NCBI RefSeq assembly: GCF_910589235.1
Contig: NC_060958.1
Coordinates: 12,056,249-12,120,248, forward strand
From: Vespa crabro
Lineage: Eukaryota > Arthropoda > Insecta > Hymenoptera > Vespidae
Direction of reading: 5' to 3'
Length of the DNA: 64,000 bases
In this document: in pieces, positions 1 through 12,725 of the stretch
Numbering within the stretch: position 1 is the first letter of the stretch
Layout of the letters: each line of letters starts with the position of its first letter
Made by a program: the position numbers and the translations under genes
Notes under the pieces: generated by a model
What the model saw: the letters and a program-made list of their open reading frames with translations, nothing else
What the model was told of the DNA's origin: nothing
Databases searched by the model: none

Positions 1-2
1 AG

Positions 3-1418
3 TACGCCTGGGTTTTGGACAAGCTCAAAGCCGAACGCGAGCGTGGTATCACCATTGACATCGCCCTTTGGAAATTCGAGACTGCCAAGTATTCCGTGAC
101 GATCATCGATGCCCCTGGTCACCGGGATTTCATCAAGAATATGATCACCGGCACGAGTCAGGCCGATTGCGCGGTCCTTATCGTAGCCGCCGGTATCGGC
201 GAGTTCGAGGCTGGAATATCGAAGAACGGTCAGACGCGCGAACACGCCTTGCTAGCGTTCACACTTGGCGTCAAGCAGCTGATCGTCGGCGTCAACAAAA
301 TGGACATGACCGATCCACCGTACTCGGAGAGTCGCTTCGAGGAAATCAAAAAGGAGGTGTCGTCTTACATCAAGAAGATAGGATACAACACGGCATCGGT
401 CGCTTTCGTTCCAATTTCTGGTTGGCACGGCGACAACATGCTCGAGCCATCACCGAAAACTATCTGGTACAAGGGTTGGAAGGTCGAACGTAAGGACGGC
501 AATGCCGACGGCAAGACTCTGATCGAAGCGCTCGACGCCATATTGCCGCCATCCAGACCAACCGACAAGGCACTTCGTCTACCTCTTCAGGACGTTTATA
601 AGATCGGTGGTATCGGGACCGTGCCCGTTGGTCGCGTAGAAACCGGTATCCTTAAACCAGGTGCGTTCAAACTTTTATTCGTTCAATTAATTACTCCTCG
701 AACGATTTATATTATATTTATTAATATCCGTTTATACTGATGATCGAGCTCAACAGTGAAAAAAACAAGAAGAAAGAAAGAAAAGAGAAAAGAAACGAAT
801 CGTCGTCGCAAATAATACAACAATTTTTTATCAGGTATGCTGGTGACCTTTGCTCCAGCTGCGCTAACCACCGAAGTGAAATCCGTCGAGATGCATCACG
901 AGGCCTTGACGGAGGCCCTACCAGGCGACAACGTAGGCTTCAACGTGAAGAACATCTCGGTGAAGGAATTGAGACGCGGCTACGTTGCCGGCGATTCGAA
1001 AAATCAACCGCCTCGCGGCGCGGCCGACTTCACCGCTCAGGTCATCGTCCTCAATCATCCGGGACAGATCAGCAACGGTTATACGCCCGTCCTCGACTGT
1101 CACACCGCTCACATCGCCTGCAAGTTCGCTGAGATAAAAGAGAAATGCGACCGTCGTACCGGTAAAACCACCGAAGAGAATCCAAGAAGTATAAAGAGCG
1201 GGGACGCTGCCATCGTGATGTTGCAGCCGACCAAGCCGATGTGCGTCGAGGCTTTCCAAGAGTTCCCGCCTCTTGGCCGTTTCGCCGTCCGCGATATGCG
1301 TCAGACCGTTGCCGTGGGCGTAATCAAGGTACGACATACGACGCTACCCGTTTAAATTCTATTACATTACGTCGCCGTCTTTGAACGTTCAAATAATTCA
1401 TGATATTATATATTGTCC

Positions 1419-1473
<55 letters not shown>

Positions 1474-1606
1474 TCAACCATCGAGAGTCCTTTTCTATTT
1501 CAAAGTTATTTCGTTTTCTTCTTTCTTCTCTTTACAGAGTGTCACCTTCAAAGACACTCAGGGCAAGGTCACAAAGGCCGCGGAGAAAGCCCAGAAGAAA
1601 AAGTAA
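3..1606 (+). CDS. eEF1A: Elongation factor 1-alpha, 5'-truncated by the window edge, three exons
   Basis: This is the GTPase that carries aminoacyl-tRNA to the ribosomal A site in the cytoplasm. Exons are 3-660, 835-1328 and 1538-1606. The first frame begins in YAWVLDKLKAERERGITID, which fits residue ~56 of a ~462-residue family, so the P-loop exon lies outside the window. Visible in order are the switch-I Thr (GITID), the G3 DAPGH motif, NKMD for guanine recognition, the G5-like VPISGW, domain 2 (GGIGTVPVGRVETG), domain 3, and a Lys-rich C-terminus AQKKK before TAA at 1604. Introns are GT-AG: donor at 661 with acceptor ending 834 (phase 1, splitting the Gly of KPG|ML), and donor at 1329 with acceptor ending 1537 (phase 0). 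The second intron holds an AAT microsatellite. All switch and domain motifs inside the window are intact. The coding part is GC-richer than its introns. I cannot tell which of possible eEF1A paralogues this is. Confidence 0.96.
1421..1472. repeat. (AAT)n microsatellite in eEF1A intron
   Basis: About 17 uninterrupted ATA/AAT triplets lie within the last intron of eEF1A (1329-1537). Confidence 0.95.
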
Positions 1607-2081
1607 CCATCAAGCTTTCTCGGAATCTCCAAGTTCGCTGGTCTCTCCATCGATGCCACCACCGCCAGGGTCTATTATTCCAGCAAGACGCAGTTCGCCA
1701 CGACTGCTCCGTTTGATCCTCACTCGATTAATACCAAAAGGGAAAAGATGTTGTGCTTACCCCCGTTACATTATCCAGTAGTATTGAATCCGCGCATCTA
1801 TCCAAACCTGCACATACAATTCACCCATGCCCCTCGCACGCCCCACATATGCTAGGGTTAATTTCGTTTTTACTTCATTATTACATCGACGATATGTGTC
1901 CATTTACAGGTAATTACTCGGTTTCCTTGGACTCTGTGTAGTTAGGTTTTTAAATTAATATATTCAAAGAAATACTCACGGGATGCGTCGTTATCGGTCA
2001 CACTGCGGCCAACGATTCGGCGCTACGTACGAGGCAGCGTGGCTCGGCGAACGACGACAGCGACGACGACGACGACGACGC

Positions 2082-2136
<55 letters not shown>

Positions 2137-2800
2137 AAAAAGAAGGAACGTGCGACTTGTAGGAGAAGATAATTCAAACCTTTCTTGTACCAAGTCTTTT
2201 TTCACTCCATCGAACAAACGCACTTGCAAAGAAACAAGAAAGGATGGTATTATCGCGATATTGCAGTCTGATTTTTGGTTACCGTTAACAGAAATTTGTA
2301 ACCTCGCTTAGAGAGCCCACGCTGCCTCGCATCCCCGTATTTTTAATCGATTCGTTTCGAAGAATTCATTAAGGCTGATTTGTTCGAAGACTTGGTTGCC
2401 TCGCTGCAATTAATTTTACTACTTATATAAGGATATCTATATAGTTGGTAGGATATTAGGACCGTGCTCCTTCATCTATTATCTCTCTCTCTCTCTCTCT
2501 CTCCCTCTCTTTCTCTATACTTATCTATACTTATCTCTCGTAATCCGCACGGTTTGGCTCGACTTGACTCGAAACGAGATCGACAACTCGACAATTTTCG
2601 ATGGCAAGCGCGCGAGTCTCCTTGCGCATTCATCACCGTTGATATCGGTGAATCCCCATATTTCTTCACCGCTCCATCCTCTTCGTCATTTCCTATCTAA
2701 TTCCATATCCTCATAGACGCGTTCTATGATTGTTTTGCCCTTTAGCCAGTATTATGTTGGTGTAATAAAAAAAAAATTTAATTGCATCTGTCAAATCGTC
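1607..2800 (+). other. eEF1A 3' UTR and downstream intergenic DNA
   Basis: This is non-coding sequence after the eEF1A stop. The first ~340 bases are moderately GC-rich and read like a 3' UTR. The first clear AATAAA on this strand is at 2764-2769, followed by an A-run, and is a candidate polyadenylation signal. Other non-canonical signals could be used earlier. The segment also carries an ACG microsatellite (2051-2129) and a CT tract (~2481-2503). Confidence 0.5.
2051..2129. repeat. (ACG)n trinucleotide microsatellite
   Basis: About 26 nearly perfect GAC/ACG triplets with a few interruptions, CpG in every unit. It lies downstream of eEF1A. Translations of either strand give only homopolymer-like Thr, Val or Asp runs, so I treat it as non-coding. 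Confidence 0.95.
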
Positions 2801-2871
2801 TTTTTTCTTACCACCGGCGATTTTTCTTTGCGTGGATGATGATAATATTACAACAGTATTCTACCATTAGT

Positions 2872-2873
2872 AT

Positions 2874-2915
<42 letters not shown>

Positions 2916-2922
2916 ATATATA
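2872..2922. repeat. (CA)n/(TA)n microsatellite
   Basis: A short run of ACACAC passes into TATATA with GTATGT interruptions. It immediately precedes the tandemly duplicated segment starting at 2975. Confidence 0.85.
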
Positions 2923-2974
2923 ACCCGCAGATCAGAATGACCAAGAGTCAGTTTATGGTAAATATAATTTATTC

Positions 2975-4082
2975 GCAATAAATTCTTTGATAAAGTTACA
3001 ACTAAAGATAGTATGTACAAACATATTTTATGCAACAAATCGATCTAGCAAGAAATTCAATGTAATGCAGGTCTTTTTCAGTCTTTAATTGCTGAGACCC
3101 GTTTCGTGAGACATCGAGCAGACTCAATCTTCTCGCGATTTAACGTGGACACAAGTTATGCGCGAAAAAACGGCACTTTTATACACATTCATTTATTTGA
3201 TATAGTAGTATTGATTTGTTATCATACGTACGGGATCATGTAAAAATTGTAATGCACTAACCGCTATTAACCGTATATCTTCTCGTCGACCCTGGGGCAT
3301 TGTCTAGGCACATTCGGACAAACTCGTTTCGATCGTTTTACAAATCTTTATAAACAGTTAACATTGGATTGATGTTCGAGCCACTTTACATTTTCTCCAA
3401 AGATCGTAATAATTAATGATCGCTCCTTTAAGCGATCCCGATCAAAAGAAATTTCTATTCGATTCCTCGAACACCAATTTGTACGCATCTTATTTCGGTA
3501 TAACGCGAAATGTAGTAATAATCTATTGCAATAAATTCTTTGATAAAGTTACAATTAAAGATAGTATGTACAAATATATTTTATGCAAGAAATCGATCTA
3601 GCAAGAAATTCAATGTAATGCAGGTCTTTTTCAGTCTTTAGTTGCTGAGACCCGTTTCGTGAGACATCGAGCAGACTCAATCTTCTCGCGATCTAACGTG
3701 GACACACAAGTTATGCGCGAAAAAACGGCACTTTTATACACATTCATTTATTTGATATAATAGTATTGATTTGTTATCATACGTACGGAATCATGTAAAA
3801 ATTGTAATGCACTAGCCGCTATTATCCGTATATCTTTTCGTCGACCCTGGGGCATTGTCTAGGCACATTCGGACAAATCACTCACTTCGACCGTTTTACA
3901 AATCTTTATAAATAGTTGACATCGGATTGATGTTCGAGCCACTTAACTTTTTCTCCAAAGATCTTAATAATTAATTGTCCACTTTGAGCGATCCCGATCA
4001 AAAGAAATTTCTATTCGATTCCTCGAACACCAGTTTGTACGTATCTTATTTCGGTATAACGCGAAATGTAGTAATCATCTAT
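2975..4082. repeat. Tandem duplication, two ~554-bp units
   Basis: Unit 1 (2975-3527) and unit 2 (3528-4082) both start with GCAATAAA and align over their whole length with scattered substitutions and a 2-bp insertion. A third start (GCAATAAA) is seen at 4083 but then diverges. The units have no long open frame. They lie between the convergent 3' ends of eEF1A and cwo. Their nature is unknown; they could be a dimer of a dispersed satellite or a local duplication. Confidence 0.9.
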
Positions 4083-4682
4083 GCAATAAAACGAAAGATG
4101 AACATTACGAAGCGCTCCTTATTTCGCTCGATAACTTTTGTTTGGTAACAAGTAACAAAGAGGGAAACATAGAATATGGAGAGAGCGAAGAACGAAGAAT
4201 GTCAGAAGACTAAATGATGATTAACAAAAGAGCAGTATAATACTGATTGGCAAATGTTAGCCTATGCGTTAAAAGCACTCGCCAATCAATTAGATTGTGT
4301 TTCCCCGACGGAGTTAATTCTCTTTTAAAGATTCTTAGGATGGCTTTGTCGATGTGAGAAAGAAGATCTACGAAGGAAAAAGAAAATGTCTTTGAGGATG
4401 GAAAATAAGAAAAGGGACAAGAATAAGATTGATAAGGCGAGAGGAAAGGCACACCGAAGCAAAAGTGCGAGCCGAAGATTCTCGTAACTATTTTGTCTAC
4501 TTCTAATCGCTTATTCTTTCCAACGATTGTAAATGCTAAAGCAACCCACAGCCTCGGTAAGTGAAAGAAAACTTCCTCTCGGTATATCGCGCGTTGATGC
4601 GCAATGTGCTCGATAACTACTAACAATAGTAATCGTTGTAATAATAACAATAGTTGCATTAATAATAATAATAGTAATAATA

Positions 4683-4768
<86 letters not shown>

Positions 4769-5525
4769 CGTCGTCACCGTCGCCGTCATCATCATTATCA
4801 CTACACCATCGTCATCGTAATCTTAATAATAGTAATAGTAACAATAATAGCAACATTAATAATAAAGAGGACTCCACTCGTCGAAAGCAATACACGCTAT
4901 GCATATACCTTTAAAACTTAGAAAATGTGCTTTTCTCTCGAATAAATAACTTTTTCTTTCACGTATGTGATAAAATGCAATACTTTCGTGCAATACTAGT
5001 GTCCATCAAGACCATACTACCAAAATTGAATGGAACTAAGTTTATTAGTCGCGAAATATTTTCCACGTAAAAAAAGGCCCCCTCTCTGTAGAGTCCTCCA
5101 AATGGAGTCCTGTCTCATATATTATCATTCATATACGTATATAGTACCCGAGATAATAGGTACGTGATGTAGGATTACAATATTGTGCCTAAAAATTTGT
5201 CGCGTCAGCTTTCTTCGTTACTCTTTTGGACAGTACTCGCAGATACGAACGGACAACTTGTCGAAATATTCGCCGAATGCAGGACGCTTTAGAAAAGTAG
5301 GACGCTTCGCAAATACTCCGGAATGTTTCTAATGGACGATATTTATCGAGCGCAATTGTTCCTGTTCATAAAAGGCGCCAATGCGTCGTGCTAATAGTAG
5401 CACTCAGGTATCCCTCTCTCAAAGATAATAGCAATCAAAGGAATCTTCGTCGCACTTTGAGAGAATGATTAAAAATATCTCGAGCGAGGAAATAAAAATA
5501 ATCGGTTACTCGTCTCGATGGATCT
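4083..5525. other. Convergent intergenic region and probable cwo 3' UTR
   Basis: This stretch holds an AAT microsatellite (~4660-4768) and no convincing gene. cwo is transcribed leftward, so its 3' UTR should begin at 5525 and run down. The plus-strand TTTATT at 5041-5046 reads AATAAA on the cwo strand and is a candidate polyadenylation signal about 480 bases after the stop. Confidence 0.5.
4660..4768. repeat. (AAT)n microsatellite
   Basis: A long run of AAT/ATA triplets, with occasional AGT in the first third and a pure run later. It is the source of artificial poly-Asn and poly-Ile open frames. Confidence 0.95.
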
Positions 5526-6241
5526 TTACGTCTGATAAATTGGACTGTGTTGGGTCGACCACGGCGCGGCTCCGTTTCCTATCGTATTGGTCGTCGTCGT
5601 GCCCGTCGTCGTGCCCGTCGTCGTCGTCGTCGTCATCGTCGTCGCCGTCGTCGTCATCGCAGTTATCGCGGTTGGACTCGGCGCCGACGGTGGCGTCGAA
5701 TGTTGATTGAAATTGACGGATATCGTGACCGGATGGAGGACCGTGTCTGGCCCGTTGTCCGGAATGAAAGCAAAGTAAGGGCTCAGTATGGAAGCCTCGA
5801 CGGTTAAAGGTACGTAAAAAGCGCCGCCATCGTGAAGCGCGAAAATCGGAACGCCGTGAGACGAATTCGCTTGTTTTTCAGGACTCGACTTTATCCTCTC
5901 GGCGGAGAACCTCTGCTTGATCGAGCTCTTGAACTTGTAATTCTGAGGGCGATAGCTATTGCTAGCGCTGGGAGGCGTGCTATGAGAATGGCTGCTGTGG
6001 TTACTGTCGTCGCTGACGATCGTGGGCGGCGGTATTGGACCCGGGCTGCAGCAAACGCCGGAGCCGAGCGGGCGCTGAGGACGTTCAGGATCGCCGAAGG
6101 AGCTCACGCCGGAGCTCGAGCCATGATCGGAGTGAACGGTAGGCTGGCATATCGTAGGTATGCTAACGTGAGCGTAACTCGTACCGTTCGCGCTACCATT
6201 CGACATTGGCATCTCCGGCTGAGGAAAGCCCAGTCTGTCGC
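5526..6241 (-). CDS. cwo: cwo coding exon 5 (Ser/Pro/Thr-rich C-terminus)
   Basis: The acceptor ATTTTTAG opens a 716-nt final exon, with TAA at plus 5528-5526. The product is low-complexity and Ser/Pro-rich, with conserved-looking blocks such as YKFKSSIKQRFSAERIKSSP and GGAFYVPLTVEASILSPYFA. It then has a Thr-rich run (TTTATTMTTTTTTGTTTGTT) encoded by a GAC/ACG-type triplet repeat, and ends SPIYQT. Plus-strand open frames across this exon are shadows. Confidence 0.9.
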
Positions 6242-7354
6242 CTAAAAATATTTCAAAGAATTTCCGAAATGAAAATTGGAATAACGATGGAAGAACATAG
6301 GGAGATAAAGGTGGACGCAAATACGCACTCGCAGCCAAAATCTTCTCGCAATGCTGTTGCAAGTGATTGGTCAGCTGTACGCAGAGATGATCCCTCGCGT
6401 AGAAGCCCTCGACCTCGATGAGAAAGTGCATCGTCTCGCTGAGGCACTCTTGAAATCCCAGCCTGTAATGTTCGGCCGCGGTCGAGGCCGCGGTCGAATG
6501 GGAAACGCTGTCGATGCTGTCTTCGGGGTGCGCGTGCACGGGTGTAACGGTCGCGTGCTTCGTGCCTAAAGGAGAAACGAAAAACAAAACAAAAAAAAAA
6601 ACAAAGAGATCTATCACTTTGTCCTTGCCTCGAGAACGAAAATAATAAAGATAGTCGGTAGAAAGTTCTCGAACCTTGTCGAAGACCTTGCAGGTGCTTC
6701 ATATGACGTATGGCCATCTCGATGATCTCGGTTTTCTCGACTCTGCCGCGACCCTTCTTCAAGTATTCCGCGGGTATTAACCTGCTGAGATCGGCAAGGC
6801 AATTGTTCATGCGATCTCTTCTGCGCTTCTCGATGATCCTGTGCGACATCGGATCTTGCTGTAATGCAAAAACGAACGATCGATCGATCGATCCTTTCTC
6901 TCGGCGAAAGCCGAATAAATAAACGTTATTAATAAGCCTATCGAGTCTTTTCGCTAACTTTATTAACACTCGTTAACGAATGAAACCATGCTGTGTCGTC
7001 ATCTGATAAGAGCGAAACGCTTTGAATTTTAAGACTTAAGAGAATTTTAAAAAGTACAATTTATTCATATCAATTTTGCGTCGAATCCTTTGGATCCATA
7101 ACGGACATCGGATATCGGAGAGGGTTTCTTATCTTTTGCCCCTTTTTTTTTCATTCGGTCTATCGCGTGTACGTTCGCGCATGTTGTGTTTATCCTAAAA
7201 TTATTTCAATACATCTACTACGTACGTAAGTCAGTAGAGATCGTCCCTGCCGATAATAGAGGAATGATCGAACGCCCTACTTCGCTGGCGTAACTCCACA
7301 GCGATTTTCCACGTACACCGCGCGCCAAAATTAATCGAGTTAAGCTCGAGTTCT

Positions 7355-7398
<44 letters not shown>

Positions 7399-7736
7399 AA
7401 AAAACAACGTACGTAAGTTGGTATGGAATTGCCTTAGTAATATAATTTTGGATAACCGATCACGCGCCTTTCCAAACGTTTCGTTCGTCGTTTAACGTAA
7501 ATAAAAAGCACAATTTACCTCTTTGTTCAAGCAACGCCTTTTCCTCGTCGGTGGCGAATGTACCGCGTTGACGTGATTAATCACCGGATAATATTGCATA
7601 TTCAAAATATTATCCATACTGTGCGTGACCATCGTCGTGTTTGCGCGATAAGATGTCCGAAACGACGAAATGACGACGAGGAAACGTCCCAGAAGTATAA
7701 GAAATCGAGGGAAGAAAAGCCAATGAGCTTTATATC

Positions 7737-7787
<51 letters not shown>

Positions 7788-10640
7788 ACCTATCTATATA
7801 TGTATAACATATATATATATGTATATATATATGTATGTATATAGATATCTATCATTCACAAAAGTATCCTCGAGTAGCACATAATACCTGTTAAACGCAA
7901 TGTAGACGCACTGCACTGAGCTGCCGTCGAGTCTATTTCCAACAAAGTTGGAAAATCTATCGAAAGTTTAAGCTAGTTTTAGCCGGGATATTGAATATGG
8001 CTCATAGTGCGGTTAAGCGTATGATAGATAAGTGGCAGCGCTCTACGGCGGATATAAACGACCGTTTAATAAGAAACGTCCTCCTTAGCGAATGGCAGGA
8101 GAGCGACTGAGTTCCGCCGGCTTCGAGGCTCGCTTTACTTTAACGGCGGACGGAGATGTCGCTCGGTGATGACGAGGACCGACGTCACGTGTTGGAAACG
8201 CCATGCACTACGCCCAACACGTGAGCCAACGTTGAACCTATCGTTGTGAATCTACGCACATACGTACGCAAGTGTAATCAGGTATATATGTATTGCATTC
8301 GTACCCAACTATTACGGCTATCTGCTACGGCGTAAGGTTGATCCTTACAATACAAGATCGACATTGTCCGAATTAGAAAAGATCTTATCAAAGAGAGCGC
8401 CTCTCCTTTCACATCGATTTTTTTTTTTTTTATAATAAAACTATCAAATACGAGACTCGATCGACGAAAATAGCTGAGGAGTGGGATACGACGTGACGCA
8501 CCCGAAATTCGTCGGAGGGCTCTTTACCATTTCTCATTTATCCTACGTTGGTTCGTGTACTCGGCCGAGTCGTTCGTACGCATGTATCTTATTTAGTAAA
8601 CATCGTCAAAGATTTTTCTATCTCAAAGAGGAAAAGGTCATCAAAGTTCGATTGGCGTATAAGCTATTAACCAGATATAACCGGACGCACTTTCTCTCTA
8701 TTCGCGAGAAAGAGAATACTTTTTCACTTTGCGAATCGATATTTCGACGTAACGGAAGATGCATATGTTTTTAAACGATCAACGATTTTCCGATTTGACG
8801 CTCCGCAAAGCGATAACATTTTCCCTGCTCGTGAGCTCTAATATACGTGATGTAAAAATGGCATTGTAAAATATTCGGCGTTAATACATTTCTTTAATAA
8901 ATTTCTTCGCGCGATCGAGAGCAAAAAGATAAAGGAAAACGGAATGGTCTGCACGTGCATATTAATTACGTATGTGTACGATCTGCGACATACATATCAT
9001 ACGCGTAAGCGAATAGAACGGGTCGCACATTGACCTCAAATAATCCCCAAAGGAAAAAAGAAAAATTAGTTGGTGCAAGGGAAAGATGATAAAATCTGAC
9101 GAGGATGGAAACCGCTTTAACGAGGTCGTGATATCGCATTGCCCGGTTATAACCAGTCCACGAAGATGTTCTCGTATTATGATCAGAGTTTATCAAGAAG
9201 GAGTCGATCCCGCTGTTTTTCAAACGATAACCAGACGTCACCGGATCTCGGACACGTCTATGGCAACAACAGCGTAATTACGATCGTACACGGGCAAGAA
9301 CGAAAGTGAACGAAGGGGGAGTCGGCAATAATTTCTCCTTTTTATTGGTTTTCTTTTTCTTTCTTTCTTTTTTGCTCTTTCTTCCGCGCTTAAATTTGCG
9401 ACTGTTAAATTTACGAAGCACGTTTCCTAGAAAAATGCGATCGCTCTTACGATTGGCGAATTCGTTCGCGAAATAAATCGAGAAAATTATTGTCCGAAGG
9501 AAGAGCGGAAAGCACAAAAAAAATGTCTTTTCACCGATCCTTAATTATTCGCGAATAATGACGTGACGGAATATGAGACGTCGAATAAAGATTCGTTTAA
9601 AATTCATACGTAAAATTCATGGAAAGGATGAGGAGACAACAGCTGTTAATCTCGGCGACAGCTGGCTCGGCCTTAATATTCCAAACGGCTCGATGACGCG
9701 TCGGAGGATGGGGGGTGGGGAAAGCGAAAAGTCTGACCCCGACCATATCTCGTACGGATGAGATTGCGGAAAAAGGGCCGTTAAAGCCCAACCAACGAGA
9801 AACGAGAATAAGACAAGGAGCCGAGACTCGCCTTTTAGCAGGTAGAAGCAATTAAAAAGGACGTTTTACGCGATAATATTCGCCTTCGTAGAATCCGCCT
9901 TTAATCCCGGATTAGCCTTTGTATTACGATTGACGTACGTCCGACGACGATCGTCACGTTGGCGGTAACCCTCCTATGAAATTCGCGTTAGCGAGAATAA
10001 ACATGTATGATCCAATCCGAGAATGGCCACGAACGAAGCACGCATCGGACGAGTAAACACGTGCTGTGTTCAATGCTCCTGACGCAATAACTGGGAATAT
10101 GTATATTATTTCCGTCGAACGGCCGACGACGGTACCAATCGTCTGCGGCTACGACGGTACGCCTCGACGAACGAAAAGATATAGACGCCAAGAGCAACTA
10201 TAAAAAGCATTCGAGAAAGGCCAAGCTCGTTTTCGTCGAGATCCTTCGATTTACGATCTGCCTTTTTGCACGTCGTTACACGTCGTGTAAAAAGAAAAAT
10301 CGAGACATTGATACGTGTCTCATTAATAAGATCGAAAAAAGTAATTTGGATTGTACAATTGTGTTTAGTTTGGCCGAAACACTCGCCGGTAATAAGAAAC
10401 TTTCGTTAATAAATGAAAAGTGGATGGAGGACCAAGTAATTAATAGGTATTAAAGTTATTAACGCATAGTTGAAAAATATGGATAACGTAAGGGCATAGA
10501 AAAAAGGAGGCAAGGAAAGTTTAATGAGAAGTAAAAAATAAAGGATCTGTCAAAAAACGAGCCATCCTCGTTACATAGCGCGAGTAAAGGTCGCGAACGG
10601 AAGACTGGGAGGAGAGGGGAGGGGTGGAGAGAGAGAGAGG

Positions 10641-10699
<59 letters not shown>

Positions 10700-12656
10700 G
10701 ACCGTTATCGAAGATACTAATAGCGCAGCACAAAGTCCAAGTCGATATCCGGTTGCTCTTTTATTCGCTGAAAACTGAAAATAATCGTGAGTCGTCGAGT
10801 CAAGCTCTCGTGACGCCTCGTGTTGTACCAATAAATCTCGACTTGTGGCACGTGACGCAAGAAAAAGAAATCCCCCTTGTGGACTACGATAAGAAGAGTT
10901 AAAAAAAAAATCGATAATAAAGAGGGAGGATGAACGCGTTCGCTGCTCGAACCGATAAAGCGTGGAAACTGATAAAGTGTGCGTACGCGCGTGCGTATGT
11001 CTATAAAACTAATGCGTTAATCGGACCTATCACGATCAACGAGCGAAACATTTTATTTTAACTTTCGCCACAAGATTCGTGCCATCTGACCTATCAAGTT
11101 TTCTTTTCCTTTTATCCGGCCGATTCAATCCAGTTCTAAAAGTTAACGTTAACAAATGGATGAAGCGAGTGCTTGAAAGAAATATACCGTTAATGCAAAA
11201 CCGACGAGTGTAATTGAGTGTGTTATCGAGACAGAAAGATAACGAATAGATGCATTAATTAGATCTTGGACGGAAGAACGCGCTATCGTTCGTTCCAGCT
11301 TTTTCTTACAGGTCGACGTCCTATTTTGTTGAGCTTCCTTTAGCTTCATTAAATATTCTTGAACGAACGAGAAAGAGATTGTGCGTTTATCGACGACAAT
11401 TGCTCGCGTTTATCGTTGTCCACGGAATTAAAGCCGAAGCCAAAGATAAAACGATAGCAAGCGGGAAATACCGAAGAATTGTCGTCGTCCATGATTTTAT
11501 CTTGTTTTCGCCTTCTTTTTTAGATAATCCTTTTTCAATCGGTCAGATCTCGCGAACTCGATTGATTCAACCTCGGCAAAGGAGAAAATTTCTTTTTCTC
11601 CTTATTCGCGTTGGCGCGAATATCGATGCGAATTCACGATTCGCGGGACGAGCTATCTTGCGACCTCGTAGCAAGGCGATGAAATGATTCGAAGCTTCGG
11701 AGAGGAAGAGGAACGATTACGGTGTCACTCGTTGCAACGCAAACACCTAGCCTCGTTTCTCCTTCGCCGATCCGAAAGCCGGAGACGAAACTTTCGAATA
11801 AGGATTTTTATAAGACGATGACGAGCTTCCTAACGATAAATCGATTGTTCCAAAACGACTTTGTTTATATTCGTTTGATCGTTACGTCGGACGCGAATTA
11901 CTAATCGAGTTAATAGAACGATCCGAGAAAGAATGAACGATGCCTCGCCGATAAATGCTAATTCGAAGGAGAAAGAGAAGGCTTTCCGATCACGTCAGCC
12001 ATAAACATCGGTACGTTTCATGGAACGATAGAAAATGTAGGCAGGGAGGCGTCGATATCAGAGACACGTCGTCGACAACGACGAAAATGTCGACGTCGAA
12101 CGACTTTCGAAATTGCTCGGACATCGAGCTCTTACCAAAAGCGTCGAAGGAGAGAGACGGACTCGTGACTCGAATTATCTCGAGACACGTCCACGTGTCG
12201 GCGATACGCCGGAAGGCAAAGGCTGCTGAGAATGATGGACGAAGATGGTTGCCTTGAAAATTCTGCTATCGACCTGCGCTCTCCCACTCTCCCTCCCTCC
12301 CTCCCTCCCTCTCTCTCTCTCTCTATCTCACTTTCTCTCCCTGCTTTTTCTGCGATGATCGTATCTCTTTAATCATTTTTCGCATTTCAATTCAATTCAT
12401 TCTTATCACCATCGAAAAGAATCGATCGGTGTTTATCATTTAAATTTATAAAATTACTCTTTATATTTTTTAACCGTTTTCTAGTTTCCGTTAAAAAATT
12501 CTTATCGGATAAAATTGCTCACTTGTAATATCATAACGCGTCCTTCTATGGCAATGATAACTTTAATCAATATTATTTGGAAAGTAACATTTAATTGATA
12601 TCCTTTAGGACGTCACGCGTACGCACACATATCAGACCTTGTCTCTCGGATGACGC

Positions 12657-12725
<69 letters not shown>

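Noticed and set aside
918..1337. 139-codon minus frame
   Set aside because: It is the antisense shadow of eEF1A exon 2.
4210..4659. 149-codon minus frame between eEF1A and cwo
   Set aside because: Its start lies in a microsatellite-derived Leu run, no domain is visible, and composition matches non-coding DNA.
5547..6245. Arg-rich plus-strand frames of 86 and 137 codons
   Set aside because: They are antisense shadows of the cwo final exon; the minus strand has the bHLH/Orange continuity and splice sites.
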